Shown: positions 26,308-38,458, numbered from the stretch's first letter. The stretch: 64,000 bases of DNA from Solirubrobacter sp963798325 (GCA_963798325.1 CAWCSS010000007.1:15646-79645), one strand, 5' to 3'. Made by a program: numbers and translations. Notes: a model not told the origin generated them from the letters alone.

Positions 26308-26559
26308 ATGCGCGCGATCCCCGACCCCGAAGCGCTCGTCCGCCACGTGCACGCGCACGCGACGCACCTCGGCTTGGCGCTGCACGGCGACCGGCACCGG
26401 CGGGCGGTCGCGCGCAACTTGCTGCCCGGCTCGGGCGCGGACCGCGCAATCGTGCTGATCCACGACTCCCAGCGCCTCAACGACGGCCACGATCCCGAGC
26501 ACGGCCCACGCGCCGCGCCGCGGGGGCTCCTCGACCTCTACGCTCGCTTCGCCCCATGA
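26308..26559 (+). pseudogene. Truncated HD-domain protein remnant upstream of the helicase gene
   Basis: An 83-residue open frame. LALHGDRHRRAVARN and IHDSQRLNDGHDPEHGPRAA resemble the start and HD box of metal-dependent HD-domain phosphohydrolases, in which the HD pair is followed by NDGHDPEHG. Family members are about twice as long; here a few residues before the HD pair and the whole C-terminal half are missing. The ATG of the helicase overlaps its stop (ATGA), so it may still be translated and act only as a leader for the helicase. Confidence 0.45.
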
Positions 26560-29225
26560 CGGCACGCCCGGGCTACACACGAGCGGCGGAGCGGACGGAG
26601 CAGGCGCCGCCCGGGATGCGCTGGCGCTCCTCGTTCGAGTGGGAGCTCGTCGACCCGCGCCTGCTGAAGGAGCTCATCGCCGCCCTGCCGGACGACAGCG
26701 CGGCGGTCGCCGGCGTCGACGATCCCGCCGTGCTCGTCGAGATCGCCCGGCGCGTCTTCGGGACCCAGCTGCCGAAGCGGGCGATGACGCGCCTGGCCCC
26801 GGTCCTGCTCGAGCGCTGGCTGCCCGCCGCCCGCGACGACACCCTCGCCCGCTTTGCGAACGTCACGCAGACCGCGCTCGGGAAGGCGTACGCCGACCAG
26901 CGCTACACGACGCGTGCGAGCCAGATCGCGTTCCTGCAGGCGCGCAAGAAGACCAAGAACTTCGTCGAGAACCTGCGCGACGCGTTTCACCGCGAGCACC
27001 GGGCGTCGTGGCTGATCCCCAAGGGGCCGGGGGGCGAGGAGGCGCGCGGCGTCTACGAGTTGCGCGGCGCGGGCGGCGACCCGCTCTATGTCCCCTACCG
27101 GCACACGCTGGACGCGCAGGCGAGGCTCGATCGGCTCAAGGACGCGGGGCCCGTTCGCGGCCTGGTCGTCCTGCCCACCGGCGCCGGGAAGACCGACGTC
27201 GCCGTCGGCTGGCTGCTGGCGCGCCTCCACGAGGACCCGTCGCTGCGGGTCCTCTGGCTCGCCCATCAGATCTCGCTGCTCGACCAGTCGGCCGTCCGGT
27301 TCGAGCGTGCCGCCCACGCGATGCCGGCCGGCTTCGAGCGCACGCTGCGGATCTTCGCCGGCGACCGCGAGCCGACGAGCCTGCTCGACCGCCGCCGCAC
27401 GCACGTCGCCTGCGCCACGATCCAGACGATCTCGCGCAAGCTCGACCGGCGCAGCCGCCGGCGCACCGAGGTCTCGAACTTCCTGGCCGGCCCGACGGTG
27501 GTGATCGTCGACGAGGCCCATCACGTGGCGTCACGCAGCTACCAGACGCTGCTGGACCTCGTGCGCGACGAGGAGATCCACGACGTCGTGGGGCTCACGG
27601 CCACGCCGTGGGGCCAGGGCGAGCGCCAGGACCGGATCGACGCCGCGTTCCCGCAGCGGGTGATCTCGCGCACCCGCGAGGAGCTGATCGCCGAGGGCGT
27701 GCTCGCCGCCTACACCGTCGCGGGGGTCCGCACCCACCAGCGCATCGCGGTGTCACCGGAGGAACGCGAGCAGGCCGAACGGGTCGGCGACCTTCCCATG
27801 ACCGTGCTGCGCAGGCTCGAGACGGCTGAGCGCAACGCCGTCGTCCTGCGCACCTACCAATCCCGCGCCGAGGCCTGGGGCCGGACGCTGTTGTTCACGA
27901 CGACGATCGAGAACGCCGACGCGCTCACCGCGCAGTTCACGGCCGCGGGGGTCGACGCGCGTGCGCTGCACTCGCAGAGCGAGGCGACGCTGTCAGACCT
28001 GCGGCCGTGGTTCCGCGAGCACACGAACGCCGTGCTGATCTCGGTCGGGATGCTGCTCGAAGGGGTCGATCTCCCGGAGGCGCGGACGGCGTTGATCGCC
28101 CGGGCGACGACGAGCCCGAACGTCCTCTCGCAGATGGTCGGCCGCGTGCTGCGCGGGGTCGCGGCGGGCGGCGAGGCGACCGCCAACGTCGTCTATCTCC
28201 AGGACGACTGGGACGACTTCACCGCCGTCCTGTCACCGACGGGCCCCTGGGAGGGTGGCGACGGCGCTGCGCTGTCCGGCGGCCCGCCCGACGTGGCGGC
28301 CGCGGTGGCGGCGGCGCTGCGGACCGCAATGGGCAGCGTGGTCGAGGACGCACCCGCGCCCGACGTCCAGATCGCGCTCGAGCAGCGGCAGATCGTCGGC
28401 GCCTACGAGCTCTCCGACGCCACCGTGCCGGTCTTCGATCACCAGTACGAGTTCCTCCGCGATCACCTCCAGCACGGCGGCCCGTTCCGCTGGCCCGAGG
28501 ACGCGCCCCCGCCGGCCGTCGCCGCCGCGCATCTCGAGCGGCTGCAGCAGCACGTCCGCGAACACGGGCAGCCGCCCCCGTTTCACCCGGTCGCCCGCAG
28601 CCTCGCCCCGATCGATGTCGCACGGACCCTCTCCGACGACACGCCGCGGACGTTCGCCGAGCGCCAGGCGGTGATCGCGGCCGCCTACGACGGATCGGCG
28701 CTCGCGCAACTCGTCCACCCGACCCTGCGGCATTTCGCCGAGGCGGTCGAGCACTGGCAGCACACGCTCGCACGCCCGCGCCCCGACGCGCCGCTCCCGG
28801 ACTCCCCGCCCGGCCGTCCCCCGCTCCCGCGCCGCCCCGAGCGCAGCCTCGAGCCGACCCTCGACCTCGTGATGCGCCGCGCCCAGGACCTCCTCCCGGC
28901 CACGCGCCGCCAGCGGCTCGTCCGCCCGCACGCGCGCTGGACGAACCGCGTCACGAAGTCCTACCTGGGCCTGTGGCGGCTCGGGGACACGCCGAGCGAC
29001 CACCACATCTGGATCAACGTGCTGCTGCGGACCGACGAGGCGATCGTCTCCGAGGAACTGCTCGGCTTCCTGCTCTGGCACGAGGTCGTGCACAGCGTCA
29101 CCCCCGGCCAGGGCCACGACGCCGAGTTCGAGTACCTCGAGCTGCAGTGGCCCGACGCCGTCGCGCTCAACGGTGACCTCGACGCGCTCCTGCGCGACTG
29201 GTCGGCCGACCCCGCGGACTACTAA
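26556..29225 (+). CDS. SF2 helicase fused to a C-terminal SprT-like metalloprotease domain
   Basis: An 889-residue protein. After about 200 residues of unknown fold comes an SF2 helicase core: Walker A PTGAGKT near 207, DEAHH near 317, GLTATPW near 345 and motif VI SQMVGRVLRG near 530. Around residues 770-870 there is a SprT/WLM-like zinc protease segment, with WINVLLRT and the active site HEVVHSVTPGQGHDAEF near 842 (HExxH plus a third downstream His). The fusion suggests DNA-dependent proteolysis such as repair of DNA-protein crosslinks or a defence role; both are inference. The start ATG 26556 overlaps the HD remnant. It is followed by a hairpin terminator. Confidence 0.82.
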   Translation: MTARPGYTRAAERTEQAPPGMRWRSSFEWELVDPRLLKELIAALPDDSAAVAGVDDPAVLVEIARRVFGTQLPKRAMTRLAPVLLERWLPAARDDTLARFANVTQTALGKAYADQRYTTRASQIAFLQARKKTKNFVENLRDAFHREHRASWLIPKGPGGEEARGVYELRGAGGDPLYVPYRHTLDAQARLDRLKDAGPVRGLVVLPTGAGKTDVAVGWLLARLHEDPSLRVLWLAHQISLLDQSAVRFERAAHAMPAGFERTLRIFAGDREPTSLLDRRRTHVACATIQTISRKLDRRSRRRTEVSNFLAGPTVVIVDEAHHVASRSYQTLLDLVRDEEIHDVVGLTATPWGQGERQDRIDAAFPQRVISRTREELIAEGVLAAYTVAGVRTHQRIAVSPEEREQAERVGDLPMTVLRRLETAERNAVVLRTYQSRAEAWGRTLLFTTTIENADALTAQFTAAGVDARALHSQSEATLSDLRPWFREHTNAVLISVGMLLEGVDLPEARTALIARATTSPNVLSQMVGRVLRGVAAGGEATANVVYLQDDWDDFTAVLSPTGPWEGGDGAALSGGPPDVAAAVAAALRTAMGSVVEDAPAPDVQIALEQRQIVGAYELSDATVPVFDHQYEFLRDHLQHGGPFRWPEDAPPPAVAAAHLERLQQHVREHGQPPPFHPVARSLAPIDVARTLSDDTPRTFAERQAVIAAAYDGSALAQLVHPTLRHFAEAVEHWQHTLARPRPDAPLPDSPPGRPPLPRRPERSLEPTLDLVMRRAQDLLPATRRQRLVRPHARWTNRVTKSYLGLWRLGDTPSDHHIWINVLLRTDEAIVSEELLGFLLWHEVVHSVTPGQGHDAEFEYLELQWPDAVALNGDLDALLRDWSADPADY

Positions 29226-29228
29226 CGA

Positions 29229-29256
29229 CGAAGGGCCGCCCTGAAGCGGCCCTTCG
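29229..29256. terminator. Hairpin between the convergent helicase and nrdJ genes
   Basis: CGAAGGGCCGC and GCGGCCCTTCG form an 11-base perfect stem with a six-base loop, four bases after the helicase stop. No T-tract follows on either strand, but position and symmetry fit a bidirectional terminator. Confidence 0.65.
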
Positions 29257-29301
29257 ACTAGTTGAAACTCAGGAGGTGGAGGGGCTGCTCCGCCCTCACT
29301 C

Positions 29302-32215
29302 TCAGCCGCAGCCGGTGTTGTTGCCGCAGCTCGAGCACGTGTAGCACGAGCCGGTGCGCTGCATCATGCCGCCGCACTGGTTGCACGCCGGGCCGAGGTC
29401 CAGGCCGACCATGCGGACCGGGACGACCGGGGGCGTGTCCGTCAGCGCGGTCGTCGGGGCCTTCGGGGCGGCGCTGGCCGCGATCGCCTTCGGGGTGCCG
29501 TTGCCGTTGCCGCCGTTGGTCGGGCGCGACGAGCCGCCCGAGGCGCCGGAGGCCGTGTCCTCGGCGGACTTCTTGGCGCGGACCGCCTGCGTGAGGATGC
29601 CGAGCTCCTCCTGGGTGTCGGCGTCCAGGAAGCGGGAGGCGAGCCAGCGCATGATGTAGTCCGGCATCGACTTCGCGAACGGGATCTCCGGGTTGGTGGT
29701 GATCCCTTCCGGCTCGAAGCGCATGTAGGCGAACTTGCGGACCAGGGTCTCGAGCGGCACGCCGTACTGGAGCGAGATCGAGATCGCCGTGGCGAACGAG
29801 TTCATCATGCCGCGGAGGGTCGAGCCCTCCTTGCCGATGTCGGTCAGGAAGATCTCGCCGACCGAGCCGTCCGGGTACATGCCGGCCGTGATGTAGCCCT
29901 CGTGGCCGCCGAGCGAGAACTTGTGCGTGAGCGAGTTGCGCTCGCGCGGCATGCGCTTGCGCAGCGGTTCGTCCTCGCGGGCCTTGGCCCGGGCGACGGC
30001 CTTCTCGACCGCGGCCGTGACCAGGTCATCGACCTCGGACTGGGTGAAGATCTCCTCGCCGGCGGAGAGCGCGAGCTCGGCCTTGGCGTTGACCTCCTTG
30101 ACCTCCTGGGCGTCCGTACGGAGCGCCTGCGCGGTCTTGGACCCGTCGCGGTAGATCGCCAGCGCCTTGACGCCGAGGCGCCAGGCGTCGATGTAGGCCT
30201 CGGCGATGTCCTCGACCGTCGAGTCCTGCGGCATGTTGACCGTCTTGGAGATCGCGCCCGAGAGGAACGGCTGGACCGCGCCCATCATCTTCACGTGGCC
30301 GGAGGCCGAGATCGCGCGCTCGCCGACGGCGACGTCGAACACCGACAGGTGCTCGGCCGCCAGGCCGGGCGCGCCGATGATGTTGCCGTGCTCGGCGACG
30401 TAGGCCTCGATCTGCGCGATCTCCGCCTCGCCGTAGCCCAGCGTGCGCAGCGCCATCGGCACCGTGCGGTTGGCGATGATCATGTTGCCGCCGCCGACCA
30501 GCTCCTTGTACTTGACCAGCGAGAAGTCCGGCTCGATGCCGGTCGTGTCGCAGTCCATCAGGAAGGAGATCGTGCCCGTCGGCGCCAGCACCGTGGCCTG
30601 CGCGTTGCGGTAGCCGTAGAGCTCACCGAGCGCGACGGCCTCGTTCCACGTCTCGCGCGCGGCCGCGAGCAGCTCGCCGTCCACGGCCACGCTGTCGGGC
30701 ACGGCGTAGGACGCGTCCCGGTGCATGCGCATGACCGCGTTGTGGGCCTCACGGTTCTCGGCGTACTTGTCGTACGGGACCCATCGCCGCGGCGATCTTG
30801 GCCGACTGCGCGTAGGCGCGGCCCGTCATCAGCGCGGTGATCGCGGCGGCGGCGCCACGACCCTCGTCGGAGTCGTAGGCCATGCCGTTGGACATCAGGA
30901 ACGCGCCGAGGTTGGCGTAGCCGAGCCCGAGCTGACGGAACGCACGCGCGTTGCGGCCGATCTCCTCGGTCGGGTAGCTCGACGGCGAGACGACGATCTC
31001 CTGCGCCAGCAGCACGATGTCGACCGTGTGCTGGAACATCTCGACGTCGAAGGTCCCGTCCGGCCGGCGGAACTTCATCAGGTTCAGCGACGCCAGGTTG
31101 CACGCCGAGTCGTCCACGTGCATGTACTCGCTGCACGGGTTGGACGCGTTGATGCGGCCCGAGTTGGGCGACGTGTGCCACTGGTTGATCGTCGTGTCGT
31201 ACTGGACGCCCGGATCGGCGCAGCGCCACGCGGCCTCGGCGATCTCGCGCATCAGCTCGCGCGCCTTGACCGGCTCGCCCACCGGCTCACCGGTGGTGCG
31301 GGCGATCAGGTGCCAGTCGGCGTCGTCCTCGACGGCGTGCATGAACTCGTCCGTGACGCGGACCGAGTTGTTGGCGTTCTGGTACTGGATCGAGTGGAAG
31401 CCGTCGCCGTCGATCGACATGTCAAAGCCGGCGTCGCGCAGCGCCGCGGCCTTGTCCTCTTCCTTGGCCTTGCACCAGATGAACTCGCGGATGTCCGGGT
31501 GGTCGACGTCGAGCACGACCATCTTCGCCGCGCGGCGCGTCTTGCCGCCGGACTTGATCGTGCCCGCCCACGAGTCCGCCCCGCGCATGAACGAGACCGG
31601 GCCGGACGCGGTGCCGCCCTTGGCCAGCGGCTCCATCGACCCGCGGATGTTGGACAGGTTGATGCCCGAGCCTGAACCGCCGCGGAAGATGCGGCCCTCG
31701 CGCGTGTTCCAGTCGAGGATCGAGTCCATCGTGTCCTCGACCGAGAGGATGAAGCAGGCCGAGCACTGCGGGGACTCCTCGAAGCCCACGTTGAACCAGA
31801 CCGGCGAGTTGAACGCCGCGACCTGGTTCAAAAGGATGTAGGTGAGCTCGTTCTCGAACGCGTCGCCGTCCTCCTCGGAGGCGAAGTAGCCGCGCTCGCG
31901 ACCCCAGTCGGCGATCGTCCCCGAGACGCGCGAGACCATCTGCTTGACCGACCGCTCACGCGTCGGCGAGTTCAGCTGCCCCCGGAAGTACTTCTGGGCG
32001 ACGATGTTGGTGGAGTTCTGCGACCACGACTTGGGGAACTCGACGTCCTCCTGCCGGAAGGAGCCGACCGCGGCGGTGCGCAGCTCCCACTCCACGGCGT
32101 CGAACGGGTGCACACCCGGACGCGTGAACAGGCGCCGCACGCTCAAGGCCTCGGCGGGCCGATGCGACTTTGTGAGCGTGGTTTGCGGCGACGTTTGTTC
32201 CATCTTGGTTGCCAT
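29302..32215 (-). CDS. nrdJ: Vitamin B12-dependent (class II) ribonucleotide reductase, interrupted by one frameshift
   Basis: Two adjoining frames together encode about 970 residues of NrdJ. The first half has GGSGSGINLSNIRG, NPCSEYMHVDDSACNLASL and the substrate-binding Cys. The second has LAPTGTISFLMDCDTTGIEP and ends in the redox-active Cys tail (CNQCGGMMQRTGSCYTC). It makes deoxyribonucleotides using adenosylcobalamin. The frame breaks at 30776-30778: the reading AAAMGP continues as YDKYAENREA if one G of the GGG (plus strand) is removed. A true break in this usually essential gene is unlikely. ATG 32215 was chosen; GTG 32227 and ATG 32203 are alternatives. Confidence 0.9.
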
Positions 32216-32426
32216 CTCCCTCGGCACGGACCTAAAGCTGGGCCCGGGGGCGGGCGGCCCCCCGGTGAAATCTTTGCGGGCGGTGGACTATGCACCTCGA
32301 CCCGGACGGAACCGGGGCGGCGCCGCAGGTTCGGCAGAGGGCGCGAATCTCCTGCTTTTGCAGAGAAATTGTATCGTGCCGAGGGGTACGGCCAGCACGA
32401 GAATGCCCGCTCTTTCGGCGTCTAAA
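32216..32426 (-). promoter_or_regulatory. Upstream region of nrdJ with GC-rich hairpin and candidate promoter
   Basis: About 200 bases lie between nrdJ and the next gene. On the minus strand TACAAT (around 32370) is a possible -10, leaving a leader of roughly 150 bases. Near the start codon CCGGGGG and CCCCCGG pair around an eight-base loop (about 32245-32267) and could hide the start. A cobalamin riboswitch would be expected biologically, but the B12-box consensus is not visible. Confidence 0.35.
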
Positions 32427-33204
32427 TCAGCGCCCGAGGCGCAGCCAGTCGGTGAAGTCCGTCCAAGTGGCGCGGGTGCGGAACGCGGCCTCGCGCCAGG
32501 CGTGATCCAGGCGTGGGTTGTTGCGCGCGGCGAGCGGGAACAGGGCGAGCGCCAGCGCGCCCAGTACGGCCAGCCCGATCAGGATCCCGGGGACCAGCAG
32601 GCTCCCGTCCGAGGTGCTCGCGACGACCGTCGGCGTGGCGCTCGCGGCGGGCGTGGCCGCGGGCGGCACCGTGGCCGTCGGAACCGGGGTGGGCACGGCC
32701 GGCGGTGCCCTCGGGGGTCGCGCCGCCCTCGGGCGGCAACGCGCCATCTTCGGGCGCCGGGGTGGAGTCGGGCGGCGGGAGCGCGCCGGAGTCGCCACCG
32801 CTGGAGTCGTCCGGCGGCGGGAGCGCTCCGTCGTCCGCGGTCGGTGCCGCCGTGGCGGTCTCCGTCGCGGTCGCGGTCGCGGTGGCCGTCGGCGTCGCGT
32901 CGGAGTCGCAGCGGCCGTCGTCGTGGCGCTGGATGCCCGCCTCCAGCGCGGCGCGGAAGTCGGGGTTGTCGGTGTCGAACTCCGGCTCGATCGTGTCCAG
33001 CGCGTCCTGGAGGTCCGTGCGCTCGTGGTCGCAGACGTCGATCTTGCCGTCGGAGCGGTAGTCGGTGTAGATCGCCTTGACCGCCTTCGACGCGTCGGCG
33101 GGCGGGCCTCCGGGGGTCGGCGTCGCCGACTGCGCGAACGCCGCCGGAGCCGCGACCAAGAGCGCCAGCGCGGCCAGCACGGCCGTGATCAGGCGTTTGT
33201 TCAT
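32427..33204 (-). CDS. Secreted, C-terminally anchored Pro/Thr-rich protein, interrupted by one frameshift
   Basis: Signal peptide NKRLITAVLAALALLVAAPA, a charged domain of about 90 residues with a single Cys pair (KIDVCDHE, GRCDSDATP), a long low-complexity region of Thr/Ala/Pro and Gly/Ala/Leu/Pro repeats, then a membrane segment (LLVPGILIGLAVLGALALAL) and a basic tail. The frame changes near 32702 within the repeat; dropping one base joins the two parts. Architecture is that of a surface protein on a stalk. No known domain. A TACACT hexamer eight bases before the ATG suggests a leaderless transcript. Confidence 0.6.
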
Positions 33205-33233
33205 CCGAGTCGAGTGTACGATCGGCCGTCCCG

Positions 33234-33796
33234 ATGGAGACCGTCTCGCGTTCAGTTCGCAGGCCGAGTTCGAGGCCTGGATGGAGGCCAACCACGCCGC
33301 CAGCGACGGGATCTGGATGAAGATCGCCAAGAAGGGCACGGGAACGACAACGTGCGCCGCGCCCGAAGCACTCGACGTTTGCCTGTGCTTCGGCTGGATC
33401 GACGGCCAGCGCAAGGCGCTCGACGACACCTACTTCCTGCAGAAGTACACGCCGCGGCGGGCGCGCTCGAAGTGGTCGAAGATCAACGTCGGCAAGGTCG
33501 AGGGGCTGATCGCCGAGGACCGGATGCGCCCGGCCGGCCACGCCGAGATCGAGCGCGCGAAGGCCGACGGCCGCTGGGAGGCCGCCTACGCGTCGGCGCG
33601 CAACATCGAGGTCCCGCCCGACCTGCAGGCCGAGTTCGACCGCGATCCCTCACTGGCCGAGGCGTTCGCCGCGCTGAACAGCCAGAACCGCTACGCGATC
33701 CTCTATCGCCTGCACGACGCCAAGAAGCCCGAGACGCGCGCCCGTCGCCTGGCGCAGTTCGTGGAGTTGCTGGCTAGCGGGGGCTCTCTTCACTGA
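33234..33796 (+). CDS. YdeI/OmpD-associated family protein with a probable frameshift at the N-terminus
   Basis: The body is clear: FSSQAEFEAWMEANHAASDG, WMKIAKKGTG, CFGWIDGQRKALDDTYFLQ, YTPRRARSKWSKIN and the C-terminal helical DUF1905-like part. The family is linked to bacteriocin or stress tolerance; its mechanism is unknown. No start codon is available in the main frame near the domain edge. An ATG at 33234, 11 bases after a TACGAT -10-like hexamer, reads METVSR and joins the body if the frame shifts near 33249. Start and shift are inferred. The gene overlaps the convergent secreted-protein gene by 23 bases. Confidence 0.65.
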
Positions 33797-34605
33797 CGAC
33801 CTCGAAGTCGGAGCCCTTCAGGCGTCCGAGCTGGTGGAGGTCGTCGTTGTCCCAACGCGCGTCGGGTGCGCCGGAGACGAACCAGTTCGAGCCGTTGTCG
33901 GCGACGATCATCCCGTAGCGCTTCAGCGCGGTGGCGACGATCCGCGCCTGACGCGGCAGGTCAGCGATCTCGACGCCGGCCTTCAGGCGGAACCGCTGGC
34001 CCATCGCGGGGAGGTTCGGGTCGGTGAGGTCTGACGCTTCGTGCCGGGCGGGGAAGACGAACGCGTTGCGGGTGCGCCGGACGGTGAAGCGCAGGGCGTG
34101 CCTGATCTCGCCCTTGGCCACCTCGTCGTAGCGGGCGAGCCCCGGCAGGATCGGCAGGCCCGCGGCGTCGGCGCTCGTCCAGCCTCGTCGGCCGGAGCCT
34201 GTTCGACTTGAGATCGAAGATCGCGCCGCTTCCCGCGTGCCACTTCGAACCCTTCTTCTCCGCCGCGAAGAGCTCGTAGAGCCGGCACGTGCCCTTCTGG
34301 ACGAGCAGCACGTGACGGTCGCCGCCGCGCTCGATCCTCGGCTTCGCCGGGAGCGGATACGGCCCCTTGTCGGACTCGCCCGCGTAGTCGAACGACACGC
34401 GCGTCCTGCGGGCGTGCCTGGCCACGACCTGGAACGGGATGCCGATCCCGCCGCTGCCGAAGTCCGGGTGCACGGGGTCGTCGAGGCCGATCGCGCGCAC
34501 CATCGCGTCCGAGCCGGGACGCGCGGGCGCCCCGTCGACCCGCTGGTTCCACGGGCTCGAGGCCGGAAAGACCATGCAACCCGCAACGGCGGCGGCGGCG
34601 AGCAT
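33774..34605 (-). CDS. Secreted protein of unknown function, interrupted by one frameshift
   Basis: The start at ATG 34605 gives a short hydrophobic N-terminus ending AAAAVAGCMVFPASSPWNQ, where AVAGC could be a lipobox. The mature part includes GIPFQVVARHARRTRVSFDY, LFAAEKKGSKWHAGSG, GEIRHALRFTVRRTRNAFV and GMIVADNGSNWFVSG, a pattern I associate with a conserved exported actinobacterial family without known activity. The frame changes near 34188; removal of one base joins NRLRP to GWTSADAAGLP. The gene is divergent from galE, and both starts are only 22 bases apart. Confidence 0.6.
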
Positions 34606-34627
34606 CCCCCTATCCTGGCACGCGCCT

Positions 34628-35590
34628 ATGCGCCTACTCGTCACCGGCGGAGCCGGGTACATCGGGTCGATCGTGGCCCAGCAACTGGTGGCCCGCGGCG
34701 ACGACGTCACCGTGTTGGACTCGCTCTACAAGGGTCACCGCGCCGCCGTGCCCGACGGGCGCCGCGTTCGTCGAGGCCGATCTGCTCGATCCCGACGCGC
34801 TCGCTCGCGTGTTCGACGCCGAGTTCGACGGCGTCGTGCACTTCGCCGCGCTGTCGCTGGTGGCCGAGTCCGTCGAGTACCCGGAGCGCTACTACCGCGG
34901 CAACGTCGTCGGCGCGCTCAACCTGCTCGACGCGATGCGCGCGGCGGATGTTCGCCGGCTGGTGTTCTCCTCGACCGCCGCGACCTACGGCGAGCCCGAC
35001 GTCGAGCTGATCGACGAGGAGACGCCGAACAAGCCCGTCAACGCCTACGGCAACTCGAAGCTCGCGATCGACCGGATGCTCGCCGACGAGGCACGGGCTC
35101 ACGGGCTGGCCGCGGTCTCGCTGCGCTACTTCAACGTCGCGGGGGCGTCCGGGCCGCTGGGCGAGGACCACACGCCCGAGACGCACCTGATCCCGCTGGT
35201 GCTGCAGGCGGCGGCGGGCAAGCGCGAGAGCGTCGCGATCTTCGGCACCGACTACCCGACCGATGACGGCACGGCGGTGCGCGACTACATCCACGTCGAC
35301 GACCTCGGCCGCGCGCACCTGCTGGCGCTCGATCATGCGGTGCAGGGGCGCCACGACATCTACAACCTCGGGTCGGCGAACGGGTACTCCGTGCGCGAGG
35401 TGATCGAGACCGCCCGGCGCGTGACCGGGCGTGAGATCGTCGCGCTCGAGCAGGACCGCCGCGCGGGCGATCCGCCGCGGCTCGTGGCCTCAGGCGCGAA
35501 GGCGCAGGCGGAGCTCGGCTGGGCGCCGGAGCTGTCGCTGGAAGACATGATCCGCGACGCCTGGAACTGGCACCAGGCGCACCCGGACGG

Positions 35591-35597
<7 letters not shown>
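34628..35597 (+). CDS. galE: UDP-glucose 4-epimerase, interrupted by one frameshift
   Basis: An extended SDR. The NAD motif TGGAGYIGS is at residues 6-14, VVHFAALSLVAESV near 70, SSTAATYGEP with the catalytic Ser near 120, and the Tyr/Lys pair in NAYGNSKLAID near 145. YFNVAGASGPLGEDH and the C-terminal substrate domain are intact. It interconverts UDP-glucose and UDP-galactose. The frame shifts near 34758; removing one C joins AVPDG to AAFVEADLLD. TATCCT 11 bases upstream of the ATG may be its -10. The 3' end overlaps recQ by seven bases, convergent. Confidence 0.88.
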
Positions 35598-37669
<2,072 letters not shown>

Positions 37670-37673
<4 letters not shown>

Positions 37674-38233
37674 CGGAGGGCGGCGAGGGCGGCGGCCAGC
37701 ACGGCGTCGGGCGGCTGGGTCGCGTCGAGGATGACAAAGCGATCCGGCTCCGCGGCGGCGAGCTCGTCATAGGCGGCCGCAACGCGCGTGAAGAACGCGA
37801 GGCCGCTCGCCTCGAGACGGTCGTGCCCGGTCACGCGGGCGAGGGCTTCTTCGGGGTCGATGCGCAAGTAGAGCGTCCTGTCGGGGGTGAGCCCGCCGGC
37901 GGCGAACTCGTTCAAGGCTCTTATGGCCGCGACGCCCAATTCTCGCCCCCCTCCCTGGTAGGCGAGCGACGAGTCGATGAAGCGGTCGAGGATCACGAGG
38001 CCTTCGAGGTCGCGCAGCTTCTCGGCCACCAGCTGCGCTCTGGCGGCGGCGAAGAGCAGGGCCTCGGCGCGCGGATCGACGTGGAGCTCCGGGTCGGCGA
38101 CGAGCGCGCGGATGCGCTCGGAGAGCTCGACGCCCCCTGGTTCGCGGAGCGTCGTCGCCTTGAGTTCGCGCGCGAGGGCACTGACGAGCGTGGTCTTGCC
38201 CGCCCCGTCGAGGCCCTCGACCGAGATCAACAC
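37670..38233 (-). CDS. tmk: Thymidylate kinase
   Basis: A 187-residue P-loop kinase. LISVEGLDGAGKTTLVSAL carries the Walker A motif at about 7-15, LREPGG is the DR/E-type loop residue region and ILDRFIDSSLAYQGGGRELG is the signature with the LID following. It phosphorylates dTMP to dTDP. The GTG at 38233 is the natural start, directly before the P-loop strand. The pair tmk-recQ is coupled by an ATGA overlap, and holB lies divergent on the other side, the reverse of the common tmk-holB order. Confidence 0.92.
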
Positions 38234-38277
38234 GGGGGTGAGTGTGACGCGCGCTTGACGTTCACGGCGTCGGACTC

Positions 38278-38369
38278 GGGGGGTGCAGCCGGAAAGGTTC
38301 GTCCACGACAGGTTTCCGGCTGCACCCCGCCAACGCGCCAACTCGACCAGCGCGAACGTGATCGAAACG
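38278..38369 (+). repeat. Dispersed intergenic hairpin element, copy 2
   Basis: Arms GGGGTGCAGCCGGAAA and TTTCCGGCTGCACCCC pair perfectly over 16 bases around a loop of 17 bases. The tail CAACGCGCCAACTCG then AACGTGATCGAAACG matches the tail of copy 1 (12426-12457) apart from a nine-base insertion. It lies between the divergent tmk and holB genes, ends 74 bases before the holB -10 and has no coding potential. Confidence 0.65.
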
Positions 38370-38458
38370 CACCATCCCGCGGTCGTCTGCGTCAGGTGGG
38401 CGGCGGAGCGCTCGCGGCGGCCGCGTCGTCGACCCCGCCGCCTAGGATCAACGACGAC

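Noticed and set aside
24917..26458. 513-codon plus-strand open frame opposite the LCP gene
   Set aside because: Composition is that of an antisense shadow and the LCP motifs are all on the minus strand.
32690..32950. CRISPR-like or tandem repeat signal in the Pro/Thr-rich gene
   Set aside because: The repetition is codon-level low complexity (Thr-Ala, Leu-Pro-Pro) inside a coding region, without regular spacers.
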